Made by a program: the position numbers and the translations under genes
The notes under the pieces: model-generated
The model's input: only the letters and a program-made list of their open reading frames with translations
Told to the model about the DNA's origin: nothing
Database searches by the model: none
Source: an uncultured Pseudomonadales bacterium
Lineage (GTDB): Bacteria; Pseudomonadota; Gammaproteobacteria; Pseudomonadales; Porticoccaceae
Reading direction: 5' to 3'
DNA length: 64,000 nt
NCBI GenBank assembly: GCA_943788895.1
Contig: CALSRZ010000001.1
Coordinates: 248,001 to 312,000 of the forward strand
Part shown: positions 30,254 to 40,726 of the stretch, in pieces
Layout: every line of letters begins with the position of its first letter
Position numbering within the stretch: the first letter of the stretch is position 1

Positions 30254-30466
30254 ATGATGAAATCAGAGATTCACCCGGCTTATCAAGAATTAAAAGCAAC
30301 TTGCAGTTGTGGCAATGTTATTACTGTAGGTTCAACACGCGCACAAGAACTTTACCTAGACGTATGTTCAGAGTGCCATCCGTTTTACACCGGCAAGCAG
30401 AAAGTTGCTGATACCGGTGGACGAATCGATCGCTTTAACAAGCGCTTTGGTTCTGCCAAGAAGTAA
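30254..30466 (+). CDS. rpmE: 50S ribosomal protein L31 (Zn-binding, C+ type)
   Basis: [27 protein letters not shown]...[13 protein letters not shown]; divergent from priA. Confidence 0.95.
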   Translation: MMKSEIHPAYQELKATCSCGNVITVGSTRAQELYLDVCSECHPFYTGKQKVADTGGRIDRFNKRFGSAKK

Positions 30467-30507
30467 AGCTCTGGAAGACTGCTTTCAACAGCAAAATTCT
30501 GGAATAC

Positions 30508-30546
30508 AAAAAATGCGCCACAGGTTACTGGGGCGCATTTTTTTTA
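30508..30546 (+). terminator. Rho-independent terminator after rpmE
   Basis: AAATGCGCC...GGCGCATTT followed by a T-run. Confidence 0.8.
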
Positions 30547-30664
30547 AGCTGCATTTTTTAAAATATTTTTCCAGCGATCTTTTGTCGAGTGGATTGCCAG
30601 CGAGTACAATAGGCCATCGATTTTGAAAATCATATGACAGAAATAACAGGAAACGGAGGCTCAG

Positions 30665-30913
30665 GTGCGCGCACTGTGGATGTTGGTTAAATTTTTACTG
30701 ATGTTGGCAATTGTTATTGTCGGCGCCATATTTGCTATGGAGAACAATCAGCTGGTCGATGTCGACTTTATTCTGTTGCAGAGTGCGACCATGAGTCTCG
30801 GCCTGTGGTTGATGATTTTTCTCACAGTTGGCTGTCTGCTGGGACTGTTGGCCAGCTCTGTACTTATTACCTATTACAAGCGGCAACTGGCCCGCGCTTT
30901 AAAAAAGGACTAA
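30665..30913 (+). CDS. LapA-domain (DUF1049) membrane protein
   Basis: Two TM helices, [16 protein letters not shown]; upstream of pyrF. Confidence 0.8.
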   Translation: MRALWMLVKFLLMLAIVIVGAIFAMENNQLVDVDFILLQSATMSLGLWLMIFLTVGCLLGLLASSVLITYYKRQLARALKKD

Positions 30914-30920
30914 TTGGCTT

Positions 30921-31628
30921 ATGGCCGCACTCGATTCTAAAACCAATTCAAAAGTGATTGTCGCCCTGGATTACGATAATCAGAGTTCGGCAATGAACCT
31001 GGTCGAACAGCTCGATCCGACAGAGTGTCGGGTTAAGGTTGGCAAGGAGCTATTTACCGCTGCCGGGCCAGTGTTGGTTAAGGCGCTGGTCGATCGTGGC
31101 TTCGATGTATTTCTCGATTTAAAGTTTCACGATATTCCCAATACCGCTGCCAAGGCGGTCTGCGCCGCTGCAGATCTGGGGGTGTGGATGACCAATGTTC
31201 ACGCATCCGGTGGCAGCCGTATGATGAGTGCCGCCAAGCAGGCACTCGAGCAGCAGGGCAGCTCTATGCTGTTAATTGGTGTCACTGTTCTGACCAGTAT
31301 GGATGACGCGGATTTACAGGAGATCGGTATTCAGCGCAGTCCCAGCGAGCAGGTATTGCATCTTGCCGGTCTAACGCAGAATTGCGGTCTCGATGGTGTG
31401 GTCTGTTCTGCCCGTGAAGCCAGCGCTTTAAAAGCTGCGTTGGGTGCAGATTTTCAGTTGGTCACCCCGGGTATCCGCTTGCCTGACAGTGCGGCTGATG
31501 ATCAGCGCCGTATAGTTTCACCTCAGGATGCTATAGCTTTGGGCAGTGATTATTTGGTGATTGGCCGTCCGATAACTCAGTCTGCGAATCCATTGCAGAC
31601 TCTGATGCAGATTAACGCTTCACTTTAA
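30921..31628 (+). CDS. pyrF: Orotidine 5'-phosphate decarboxylase
   Basis: [33 protein letters not shown]. Confidence 0.96.
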   Translation: MAALDSKTNSKVIVALDYDNQSSAMNLVEQLDPTECRVKVGKELFTAAGPVLVKALVDRGFDVFLDLKFHDIPNTAAKAVCAAADLGVWMTNVHASGGSRMMSAAKQALEQQGSSMLLIGVTVLTSMDDADLQEIGIQRSPSEQVLHLAGLTQNCGLDGVVCSAREASALKAALGADFQLVTPGIRLPDSAADDQRRIVSPQDAIALGSDYLVIGRPITQSANPLQTLMQINASL

Positions 31629-31681
31629 TTTTCTCTTGGTGCTTTGCATAACCGCATAAAGAGACTTATATAAAGAGAAAG

Positions 31682-31719
31682 AAAAAAGCCTATTCAATAT
31701 TCGTTGAATAGGCTTTTTT
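31682..31719. terminator. Bidirectional Rho-independent terminator
   Basis: Perfect 16-bp inverted repeat AAAAAAGCCTATTCAA-TATTCG-TTGAATAGGCTTTTTT between convergent genes. Confidence 0.95.
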
Positions 31720-31752
31720 GTTACAACAACCAGTTTTGGCTATGACTGTTGT

Positions 31753-33423
31753 CTATTCAAACTCATCCGCCCAGATCGGTTGAGCTGAGGGGCCGGCACC
31801 TTCTGCATAGATCCTGATATAGTCGATCTCCATTGCACTCTGTGAGAAGCTTGATGAGATGCTGTCCTGAATCGCGATATTTAATAGCAGGTACTGCTCC
31901 GCATCATAGGGCCAGGTGTCGGAATTTTTAACCGTTGGCGCGTATCGGTAATGCTCATTACCATTGACACTAAAGATGATGCGATCACTGTTCCAATCCA
32001 TCTCGTAGACATGAAATTGCGTAGAGGCAGTACTAATATACTGTCCGTCGTGGTTAATGGTGCCGCCATGGCTGGAAGGGGTGTGCATAGCGCTCTGCAC
32101 ATAATTCTGATTATTGCCCCAGTGCTCCATAATGTCGATCTCGCCACAGGCCGGCCAGCCAGTAGTGCCAAAGCCCTGAGTCTCCCAGTAACCGCCATTC
32201 TCAGTAATGTTTTTACCCAGAGTCCAGATTGCCGGCCAGGTACCAGCGCCTGTGGGTAGCTTCGCTCTAACCTCTACACGTCCATATTTAAACGCGTATT
32301 TGGAATTGAGTCGGGCAGAGGTGTAATCTTTGGTGTGTCCCTGATCTCTAAAGCTCTCTTGTTTGGCAACGATTTTTAAGCTGCCATTGCTAACAAAGGA
32401 GTTTTCAATACGATTGGTGTAGTGCTGCTGTTCGCCATTAAACCAGCCCCAGCCATTGGGCAGACGAGTCTGGTGGAACCAGTTGGCTGAGTTAATTGCT
32501 TTTACTGTAGCGTCGCCACCACCAGTCGTGTTATCTCCACCTGCGCTGTTGTCCCCGCCAGTATCTGGATCACCAGCGTCATCCACTACTACAATATTTT
32601 TAACGATAACCGGAGAGTCTCGATCTACGACATACATCAGGAACGATGAGTAGGTGTTGTTTGGATTCTGTGGTGGGATGGTTACGGTGTATTCAAGCTC
32701 AGCTTCACCGGTGATTAGGATCGGATCAAGATTAAACGTCGCACCAACATTTGGATAGGGCATACGCTCAAAGCGAAAGTAAATGCGTGTATCACTGCCG
32801 CCGGCTGGAATCGCCGCCGTAAAGGTAATGGTGCCGCCCTCAGCAAAAGACATCGGGTAGATATCAAAATTCATATTGGCAAAACCGGCCCAATCTTCTG
32901 TGCCAGTTGGGAAAGTATAAGTTGAGGTATCCTCGTCAAATACTGCACCACCAAACCCTTCGATCATACTAGCGATGCTTGGCTCGGTGCTGCCTGACCC
33001 ATTGCCACCGTTATCATTGCCGCCCTGAGGCTCTTCGACGATCACAGTTCGGGTTATTGACGCAATGTTGCCAGCACTGTCCTGAACGGTGTAAGTCAGG
33101 GTATAGGTGCCGGCGGTATTGTCAACTGAACCAGTTTTGATAATAAAGTCGGTGAGGAATCCGTCAATATTATCATTGGCAGTTGCGCCCTGATCAAAGA
33201 AGCTTTCTCCCGCCTCGAGATTGACCTTGGATGGGCCTTTAAGGGCAATTGCTGGTGCAACAGTATCAGTGGAGTTGTTGTTGCCACCATTGTTGTTGCT
33301 GCCATTATTGTTGCTGCTGCCGCCATTGTCGCTACCCGCACTATCACCACCACCGCCGCCACAGGCGGAAAGTGCTAAAGATAAAACCATTAGCAGCAAT
33401 GTCGTTGCTTTTTTATTAGCCAA
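31753..33423 (-). CDS. GH16 family lipoprotein (laminarinase/beta-glucanase-like) with Ig-like DUF5011 and CBM-like modules
   Basis: GH16 catalytic motif EIDIMEHW; lipobox LSACGGGG; TTG start at 33423 with SD AGAAGGGGA. Confidence 0.88.
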   Translation of the reverse strand: MANKKATTLLLMVLSLALSACGGGGGDSAGSDNGGSSNNNGSNNNGGNNNSTDTVAPAIALKGPSKVNLEAGESFFDQGATANDNIDGFLTDFIIKTGSVDNTAGTYTLTYTVQDSAGNIASITRTVIVEEPQGGNDNGGNGSGSTEPSIASMIEGFGGAVFDEDTSTYTFPTGTEDWAGFANMNFDIYPMSFAEGGTITFTAAIPAGGSDTRIYFRFERMPYPNVGATFNLDPILITGEAELEYTVTIPPQNPNNTYSSFLMYVVDRDSPVIVKNIVVVDDAGDPDTGGDNSAGGDNTTGGGDATVKAINSANWFHQTRLPNGWGWFNGEQQHYTNRIENSFVSNGSLKIVAKQESFRDQGHTKDYTSARLNSKYAFKYGRVEVRAKLPTGAGTWPAIWTLGKNITENGGYWETQGFGTTGWPACGEIDIMEHWGNNQNYVQSAMHTPSSHGGTINHDGQYISTASTQFHVYEMDWNSDRIIFSVNGNEHYRYAPTVKNSDTWPYDAEQYLLLNIAIQDSISSSFSQSAMEIDYIRIYAEGAGPSAQPIWADEFE

Positions 33424-33632
33424 GATATATCCCCTTCTATTATTTACCTGATGGGTAAATAATTTATATTTAATATTCTTCTCCAAGCAGAGTTAATGGA
33501 GAGATTTTTATTTTTCGAGGCCGGAGATTACACGGCTGTGAGAAGAATTGTATGTTTATACGCCGATAGGCATATTCTCTGCGATAAATGGCACCAACAA
33601 TAAGGTTTTTACGCTGAAATCCCTCCTTAAGA

Positions 33633-34733
33633 TTACTGTTTTGTACTGCCTTTTATTTGACTGCTGATAACACTATTGGTTGCTATACGCTGTTTAAGGT
33701 ATTCCTTGGCACTGATTGGCGGGTATTTACCCTCCTTGCCATAAATGGTTTGTCGACCATTGGCCTGACAGAAAAAAGCCATAGAGTGGCGGTCATTAAA
33801 AGGTTCGCCGTCCTGGGGCATGGTGACTCGGTGCGGAGTAGAGCGCAGTTTGTCATCGCTCCAGCGCATCAGCATATCGCCGATATTGCAGGTAATTAGC
33901 CCTTCGTCTGGAATAACCGGTGACCATATCTGAGTTTCTTTTGTCTGGTCACAGCATATCTCCAGACCCCGTTGGTGATTGCGCTGAAACAGCAGGGTTA
34001 GGCAGCTGTAGTCTGTATGTGCCCCGGCCCACCATTGTTGCGGGCACTGGGCAGGTTCTCTGGTGTTATTTTCTGCATTTGCGTAATAGTGCAGCAGGCG
34101 CAATGTGCTCTGGTAATCTGACTGCTCGGAATTGTGAGCATGGGTGAAATGGTCTTTTTCCAACCCCAGTTTTTCAGCAAAACAGCTCATTAATTGCATA
34201 CTTAGAAGCCAGCAGGAATTCTCAAAGGCGAGCATTTGACGTTGAAAGCCGGGAAGTTGTGACTCTTGCGGCCACAGACCTTTCATTCGCGGGTGGATAA
34301 TCTGGTAGGACTCTTTCTGGTCTGCGAGCCCTGTTGATGATCGTACCTGTTTTCGCGATTCCCAGCCGGCATTTTTAAATTTACGCAGTGAGAACTTTGC
34401 TTTTTCATTTTCCCTAAGGTCAAAGAAGCGGCTCGCCTGTATAAAGGCAAAATCTATATCCTTAGTGGGAATGCTGTGATTGACCAGTTGGAAAAAACCG
34501 TAGTTGGTAGCAGCATCCCAAAGCTTGTCGCTGATCTCTTGTCTGCGCCGTGAAAAGTTGGACAGGTCGATCAGTGGGATAGTGCGCTCGGAATTGCTTT
34601 TTCTGGCGGGTTTGACGGAGACGGTCGAGTGACTTTCCCGGATAGATTTTTTTTCTGCACTGGCCATTATTGCTGGATCCTGACTTGCCGGGTAAATTGA
34701 TTGCGACGCTGATTGAATTTGAAGATTATTCAT
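33633..34733 (-). CDS. 2OG-Fe(II) oxygenase, isopenicillin N synthase-like family
   Basis: IPLIDLSNFSRRR; GAHTDYSCLTLLFQ; STPHRV; likely ATG at 34733. Confidence 0.88.
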   Translation of the reverse strand: MNNLQIQSASQSIYPASQDPAIMASAEKKSIRESHSTVSVKPARKSNSERTIPLIDLSNFSRRRQEISDKLWDAATNYGFFQLVNHSIPTKDIDFAFIQASRFFDLRENEKAKFSLRKFKNAGWESRKQVRSSTGLADQKESYQIIHPRMKGLWPQESQLPGFQRQMLAFENSCWLLSMQLMSCFAEKLGLEKDHFTHAHNSEQSDYQSTLRLLHYYANAENNTREPAQCPQQWWAGAHTDYSCLTLLFQRNHQRGLEICCDQTKETQIWSPVIPDEGLITCNIGDMLMRWSDDKLRSTPHRVTMPQDGEPFNDRHSMAFFCQANGRQTIYGKEGKYPPISAKEYLKQRIATNSVISSQIKGSTKQ

Positions 34734-34830
34734 CGGTGAATTATTTTCATTTGACCTAAAAGTTTGTATGCAAGTTAACTGCAATTTTTGTGCCTAAACC
34801 GAGTATCTGCGGCACCTGTAGCTAAACTTT

Positions 34831-34861
34831 AAGTAAATGAAAAGTAAATGAAAAGTAAATG
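34831..34861. repeat. Short tandem repeat, 11-bp unit AAGTAAATGAA x2.8
   Basis: aagtaaatgaa aagtaaatgaa aagtaaatg read directly. Confidence 0.9.
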
Positions 34862-35184
34862 CCTCAGTCTGCCTGTAGGGTTGCCGGTTAACCAGCCCTG
34901 AAACGCACCAATACAATGCTTTTGTCTGTTCAAATGGACCTTGTTGTTTATGATTTGAACCATTTAAGTGCGTTGTAAATACACTGTAATAGTAGGCTTA
35001 TAATTGTTTCAGTTTGATTGCGTTTATATTGATACTTTTTTAGACAGTTCTTTTAGATGGTTTGTATAGCCTGCAACTTGATCTATTCGATATCTGCCGA
35101 AGCTATTCTTGATTTGCTATAATGTTGCGGCTAAATATCAGTCCAATAGATTTTGCTAACGCGGTAATATTTTCAAGGTAAGTT

Positions 35185-36183
35185 ATGTCCGAACAATATG
35201 TCTCCTGTGCGCTCTACAAGTTTGTCACATTGCCAAATTATGAAGCTCTGCGTGAGCCTCTGTTAGAGGCTATGTCGCAAAACAATGTGTTTGGCACATT
35301 GCTCTTGGCGCGAGAGGGTATTAATGGCACTGTCTCGAGCACCCGGAAGGGGGTTGATGCGCTGTTGGCCTGGATAGCTCAGCAGCCGGGCTTGGAGAAT
35401 ATAGATACCAAAGAGTCCTACCACAGTGAAATTCCCTTCTACCGCACCAAGGTGAAACTCAAAAAGGAAATTGTCACCATGGGCGTTGAGGGTATAGATC
35501 CGAAACAGGTGGTCGGCACCTATGTTAAGCCGGAGGACTGGAATGCATTGATCTCCGATCCTGATGTGGTACTTGTAGATACCCGCAATGACTACGAGGT
35601 GGAAATTGGCACCTTTGAAAATGCTGTTGATCCCAAGACTAAAACCTTCCGCGAGTTTCCCGCCTGGGCAAAAAATAATCTCGATCCCGATAAGCACAAA
35701 AAAGTTGCCATGTTTTGCACCGGTGGCATCCGCTGTGAAAAGTCGACTGCCTATATGAAAGAGCAGGGCTTTGATGAGGTCTATCATCTTGAGGGCGGTA
35801 TTCTTAAATATTTGGAAGAAGTGCCTAAAGAGCAGACGCTTTGGTCTGGCGAGTGCTTTGTGTTTGATAATCGCGTCGCTGTCGATCACGATTTAAAGCG
35901 CGGCTCCTACGATCAGTGTCACGCCTGTCGTATGCCGATTACCGAGCAGGAGAAAGATCATCTGCACTACCAAGAAGGGCTCTCTTGCCACCATTGCTAT
36001 GGCACTGTGGATGAAGAGCAGAAGCAGCGCTTTGCCGAGCGTCAAAAGCAGGTCAGGCTCGCCAAACAGCGCGGTGAAGAACATATTGGCAATGCTGCCC
36101 AGGAGGCCACTGAGCGCCGTAGGGCAGAGAAAAAGGCTGAGAAGGAAGCGAGCAGAAACCAATCCCAAGCACCTGAGATGTAG
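35185..36183 (+). CDS. trhO: tRNA uridine(34) hydroxylase, rhodanese-related (TrhO/YceA)
   Basis: Rhodanese [12 protein letters not shown]-terminal CHACRMP...CHHCYG. Confidence 0.92.
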   Translation: MSEQYVSCALYKFVTLPNYEALREPLLEAMSQNNVFGTLLLAREGINGTVSSTRKGVDALLAWIAQQPGLENIDTKESYHSEIPFYRTKVKLKKEIVTMGVEGIDPKQVVGTYVKPEDWNALISDPDVVLVDTRNDYEVEIGTFENAVDPKTKTFREFPAWAKNNLDPDKHKKVAMFCTGGIRCEKSTAYMKEQGFDEVYHLEGGILKYLEEVPKEQTLWSGECFVFDNRVAVDHDLKRGSYDQCHACRMPITEQEKDHLHYQEGLSCHHCYGTVDEEQKQRFAERQKQVRLAKQRGEEHIGNAAQEATERRRAEKKAEKEASRNQSQAPEM

Positions 36184-36199
36184 TTGCTAAATCCCCGCG

Positions 36200-37696
36200 C
36201 TAGTTGACCAGCACTCGCTGAATAGCATCGTTCCACCCAGAGACTTTTATATCGCGCTGTTGCTCTGGCATCTGCGGATCAAAATGCCTATCGAGCCGCC
36301 AGCTATCGGCAAAACCCTGCTGATCTGGCCATACACCAGCTCTTGATCCCGCCAGCCAGGCGGCACCCAGCGCGGTGGTTTCGGCAACCACTGGACAATC
36401 AATCGGCGCCTGTAAAATATCTGCAAGCCTCTGCATGGTCCAATCGCTGGCCACCATACCGCCATCCACTCGCAACACGGTTTCAGCTTCTTGCTGCCAG
36501 TCTCTGTGCATGGCATTGAGCAGATCCAATGTCTGGTAGCAGACCGATTCCAGTGCTGCGCGGGAAATTTCTGCGGGGCCGGTGCCACGAGTTAAGCCGA
36601 TTAATGCACCCCGCGCCTCGGCATCCCACCAGGGGGCGCCGAGACCGGTAAAGGCTGGAATCATATAGACATGCTGATTCTCATCTGCCTGGGCGGCCAG
36701 CTCGCCGGATTGTTTGGCGGAGTCGATAATGCCGAGACCATCACGCAACCACTGAACTGCCGCGCCGGCAATAAAGATTGATCCCTCAAGGGCGTAGGTG
36801 ACTTTGCCATCCAGTTGGTAGGCGATGGTGGTGAGCAATCGATTGCTCGAGGTAACCGCGGTTTCCCCGGTATTTAAGAGTGCAAAACAACCGGTGCCAT
36901 AGGTGGATTTAAGCATGCCTTTTTCAAAACAGGCCTGTCCCAGAGTTGCCGCATGCTGGTCGCCGGCCATACCCAGAATGGCAATTGGCTCGCCAAACAG
37001 ATCTGTACTGCCAAAGTCCGCTGCACAGTCTTTAACTTCAGGTAGCAGCGATTGGGGAATATTAAACAGTGCTAAAAGCTCGCTATCCCATTCGCCGCTG
37101 TGAATATTGTAGAGCATGGTGCGCGAGGCATTGGTGGCGTCGGTGGCATGGGATTTACCAGCGGTCAGGTTCCACAGCAGCCAGCTATCCATGGTGCCAA
37201 AAGCCAGTTCGCCGCACTCGGCTCGCGCCCGGGCACCGCTGACGTTGTCGAGTAGCCAGGCAATTTTTGTCGCCGAAAAGTAGGGGTCTAAAAGCAGGCC
37301 GGTCTTGCCACTGACCATGGATTCCAGGCCTTCGGCTTTAAGTTTGTCGCACAGATCTGCGGTGCGCCGGTCTTGCCAGACAATCGCGTTGTGGATTGGC
37401 TCGCCAGTTTGGCGATCCCAGATCACAGTGGTTTCCCGCTGGTTGGTAATGCCGATACTGGCAATCTGTTGGGCATTTACGCCGGCATTGACGATTGCCT
37501 GCCGAGCGGTGTCTAGGCTGGTCTGCCAGATATCCATGGCACTGTGTTCAACCCAGCCGGAGTTGGGGAAGTGCTGTTCAAATTCGCACTGCGCCTGTTC
37601 GACAATGGCATAGTTGCTATCAAAGAGTATGGCTCGCGATGAGGTGGTGCCCTGGTCCATTGCCAGTACAAGTTTTTCTTTCTCTTTACTGATCAT
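36200..37696 (-). CDS. glpK: Glycerol kinase
   Basis: [46 protein letters not shown]. Confidence 0.96.
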   Translation of the reverse strand: MISKEKEKLVLAMDQGTTSSRAILFDSNYAIVEQAQCEFEQHFPNSGWVEHSAMDIWQTSLDTARQAIVNAGVNAQQIASIGITNQRETTVIWDRQTGEPIHNAIVWQDRRTADLCDKLKAEGLESMVSGKTGLLLDPYFSATKIAWLLDNVSGARARAECGELAFGTMDSWLLWNLTAGKSHATDATNASRTMLYNIHSGEWDSELLALFNIPQSLLPEVKDCAADFGSTDLFGEPIAILGMAGDQHAATLGQACFEKGMLKSTYGTGCFALLNTGETAVTSSNRLLTTIAYQLDGKVTYALEGSIFIAGAAVQWLRDGLGIIDSAKQSGELAAQADENQHVYMIPAFTGLGAPWWDAEARGALIGLTRGTGPAEISRAALESVCYQTLDLLNAMHRDWQQEAETVLRVDGGMVASDWTMQRLADILQAPIDCPVVAETTALGAAWLAGSRAGVWPDQQGFADSWRLDRHFDPQMPEQQRDIKVSGWNDAIQRVLVN

Positions 37697-37751
37697 GGCT
37701 TCCCTCACTTTTTTGCTTATTGCTGCTTATTTCTACTTATTAAATGTAGCG

Positions 37752-38216
37752 CTATTTTGTCGGTGGCAATAGAACAACTTGAGTGCCGCTGAGAATATCA
37801 TGCAGGCAGACTTTGGCTGGTGGTACCAGGCACCAGAGATAGCCGATACCCAGTGCGCCCAAAGATAGCGTTGCCAAAATGCTGCGCTTGATGCACTGCT
37901 CGGGGCTGGCCAGTGAGCCGTCCGCCTGTTGCAGCCTTAGCCGCCAGGATTTCATGCCTAGGGTCTGGCCCTGTTTGCGCCAGCATATAAAGTAGTAGCT
38001 GCCGAGTGCCAGCAGCCAGCCGCCAAAGCTTAGCCACTGCAGAATAGGGCCGGGCTGAACCTCTTCAAGACCCTGGGTGCCGTTGAATATCACTTTTATA
38101 AGCACTAGTAAAAGTCCGTAGGCGAGAGTGATGGCAAACAACAAAAAGGCATCGTAGATCAGTGCGGCAAGTCGTCGCAGAAGATTGGCTGTGGGGAGTA
38201 ATTTGGCGTCGATCAT
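37752..38216 (-). CDS. RDD family membrane protein
   Basis: RRLAALIYDAFLLFAI; QGQTLGMKSWRLRL; CLHDILSGTQVV. Confidence 0.88.
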   Translation of the reverse strand: MIDAKLLPTANLLRRLAALIYDAFLLFAITLAYGLLLVLIKVIFNGTQGLEEVQPGPILQWLSFGGWLLALGSYYFICWRKQGQTLGMKSWRLRLQQADGSLASPEQCIKRSILATLSLGALGIGYLWCLVPPAKVCLHDILSGTQVVLLPPTK

Positions 38217-38309
38217 AAATTAGAACTTATTTTCAGTGGGATTCATCTTCGAATTCTGCCGAAAGCCAGTACAATGCGCAATCAATAGAAACCCCATCGG
38301 GAGAATTTA

Positions 38310-39041
38310 GTGGATTGGATTTACGGCATACATGCTGTTCAGACCATGCTTAAGTCAGCACCTCAGCGAGTTAAAGAGCTACATGTGCAGCGCGGGCGAC
38401 AAGATGACCGACTGCAAAAGATTCACAAGCTTGCAGAGCAGCACGGCGTTACATTGCAGTGGGCGACGGTTAAGAATCTCGATGATAAGGTTGAGGGTCG
38501 ACATCAGGGCGTTATTGCACTCTGCGAGTCGGGCCAGACCTATGATGAAAAGTATCTCTTAAAGCTGGCAGAGGAAAAGGCTGGCGAGGGGCTGTTTTTG
38601 GTTCTCGATGGTGTTACCGATCCGCACAATTTAGGCGCCTGTCTGCGCTCTGCAGATGGTGCCGGTGTCCACGCGGTAATAGTGCCCAAAGATAACTCGG
38701 TAGGCTTGACCCCTGTGGTTCAGAAAGTTGCCTGCGGTGCTGCCGAGAGCGTTCCACTGGTGATGGTGACAAACCTGACCCGAACACTGGATAAGCTTCA
38801 GCAGCAGGGTGCCTGGGTAGTTGGCGCTGCCGGTGAGGCAGAGCAGTTTATTTACGATTTAGATCTGACCGGGCCCATGGTTCTGGTTATGGGTGCCGAG
38901 GGCAAGGGTATTCGCCAGTTGACTCGCAAGCAGTGTGATTATCTGGCCAAGCTGCCGATGGCTGGAGAGGTGAGTAGTTTAAATGTCTCGGTGGCTACTG
39001 GTGTCTGTCTCTTTGAGATTGTCCGTCAGCGGCGCGCTTGA
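38310..39041 (+). CDS. rlmB: 23S rRNA (guanosine-2'-O-)-methyltransferase RlmB
   Basis: LDGVTDPHNLGACLRSADGAGVHAVIVPKD; LVMGAEGKGIRQLT; SLNVSVATGV; GTG start. Confidence 0.94.
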   Translation: MDWIYGIHAVQTMLKSAPQRVKELHVQRGRQDDRLQKIHKLAEQHGVTLQWATVKNLDDKVEGRHQGVIALCESGQTYDEKYLLKLAEEKAGEGLFLVLDGVTDPHNLGACLRSADGAGVHAVIVPKDNSVGLTPVVQKVACGAAESVPLVMVTNLTRTLDKLQQQGAWVVGAAGEAEQFIYDLDLTGPMVLVMGAEGKGIRQLTRKQCDYLAKLPMAGEVSSLNVSVATGVCLFEIVRQRRA

Positions 39042-39187
39042 TGTTGATCAAATATCAGTGCTCCTGTGGAGAGTTTTTGGTTCTCTGTTAATTTTAGGCT
39101 GTTTTTCAACTATGCTAATCTGGACTAAGTTGATTTCGGCTGGGTTAAATAGTCTGGAATGCGAGGATAGATTCTATTGGGAGGGGG

Positions 39188-39823
39188 ATGGCAATGGATG
39201 TGATAAAAGAAAAAATATACTCAATACCCAACTTGTTGAGTATGACAAGGCTGTTACTGGTTCCAGTTCTGATCGGTCTGGCGATCGCTGCTAAAGCTCA
39301 GGCGTTTCTGATGGTTCTCGCGGTCTCGCTGCTCAGTGATGCCTTTGATGGCTATCTTGCACGAAAATTAAATCAAGCGACCGAGTTGGGTGCCAAACTG
39401 GATAGCTGGGGCGATGTGCTGACCTATGGCGCGATGATTCTTGGGCTATATTGGATCTGGCCGCAGATATTTGCCGAGCAGCTGTGGTTTCTGGTGGCGG
39501 CAACAGCCTCTTTTGTCGTGCCGGTGATTTATGCATTCAAAAAGTTTGCCGAGTACCCCAGCTATCACACTCTGGGCGCCAAGACTGCTGCGGTGCTGAT
39601 GGCGCCAGCGTTTTACTCGCTTATCCTGCTGGGTTGGGATCTGTTCTTTCAGGCGGTGATTATCTTTCATATTGTCGTGGCGTTTGAGGAGATGGCGATC
39701 ACTTCACTTCTTAGTCGTCCGCGCACCGATGTGATTTCAATTCTTAGTCTTGGTCGCTACTCCGATGTGGCGTCTGGCACAGTTGCTGAAGAATCAATTA
39801 AAGCCTCCGAAAAAACCCATTAA
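39188..39823 (+). CDS. CDP-alcohol phosphatidyltransferase family protein
   Basis: Signature DAFDGYLARKLNQATELGAKLDSWGD. Confidence 0.9.
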   Translation: MAMDVIKEKIYSIPNLLSMTRLLLVPVLIGLAIAAKAQAFLMVLAVSLLSDAFDGYLARKLNQATELGAKLDSWGDVLTYGAMILGLYWIWPQIFAEQLWFLVAATASFVVPVIYAFKKFAEYPSYHTLGAKTAAVLMAPAFYSLILLGWDLFFQAVIIFHIVVAFEEMAITSLLSRPRTDVISILSLGRYSDVASGTVAEESIKASEKTH

Positions 39824-39972
39824 ATCGTACTGAAAATGTCGGTTGCAACGGGCAGGTCAACTCACTACAATAGCGCGCCTTACAGCGTCCGGGTATAAAT
39901 CCGGGCACTCCTTGCTTCACTACAGCGACCTAATGTCGTCGGTGGGAAGCTTTTAATCCTTGAGGAGATACA

Positions 39973-40483
39973 ATGCGTCACTATGAAATCGTATTTCTAG
40001 TCCATCCGGACCAGAGCGAACAAGTTACCGGTATGATCGAGCGTTACACTGCTTCAATCGAAGCGGGCGAAGGCAAGATCCACCGTCTAGAAGACTGGGG
40101 TCGCCGTCAACTGGCTTACCCAATCAACAAAATTCACAAAGCTCACTACATTCTGATGAACGTCGAATGTGGTCAGGAAGCCCTCGACGAGCTCAACTCT
40201 ACTTTCCGTTACAACGATGCGGTTCTGCGCAGCCTGGTTGTTCGTCGCGATGAAGCTATCACTGCTGAATCTCCGATTATGAAAGCCGAGAATGCTGACA
40301 AGGCTGATAAAGAAGCCCGTGAGCGTCGCGCTGCTGCCAAGCAGAAAGCTGATGAGGCTAAAGCTGCTGAAGATGCTGCAGCCAAGGCTAAAGCAGAAGC
40401 GGAAGCCCCTGCAGCGCAGAAGAGCCAGCGGTAGAAGAAGTTGCTGCAGAAGAGCAGTCTGAAGCGAAAGAGGGAGAAGAATA
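39973..40483 (+). CDS. rpsF: 30S ribosomal protein S6 (frameshift near 40415; Glu-rich C-terminal tail)
   Basis: [18 protein letters not shown]; the alternate frame encodes [21 protein letters not shown] ending at TAA directly before rpsR. Confidence 0.93.
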
Positions 40484-40711
40484 ATGGCTAAGTTTGTACG
40501 TCGTCGTAAGTTTTGTCGTTTCAGTGCCGAAGGTGCTCCTGAGATTGATTATAAAGATTTAGATACGCTGAAAGGCTATGTTTCCGAGAGCGGCAAGATT
40601 GTTCCAAGCCGTATCACTGGAACCAAAGCGCGCTATCAGCGTGAACTGTCAGAAGCTATTAAGCGCGCTCGCTATATTGCGTTGCTGCCTTACACTGACA
40701 GCCATAAGTAA
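40484..40711 (+). CDS. rpsR: 30S ribosomal protein S18
   Basis: [43 protein letters not shown]. Confidence 0.96.
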   Translation: MAKFVRRRKFCRFSAEGAPEIDYKDLDTLKGYVSESGKIVPSRITGTKARYQRELSEAIKRARYIALLPYTDSHK

Positions 40712-40726
40712 TTAGAGGTAAAAACT

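Noticed and set aside
40390-40483. Programmed frameshift in rpsF or other split genes
   Set aside because: No slippery sequence or pseudoknot noted; the many other split genes in the window make sequence error simpler.
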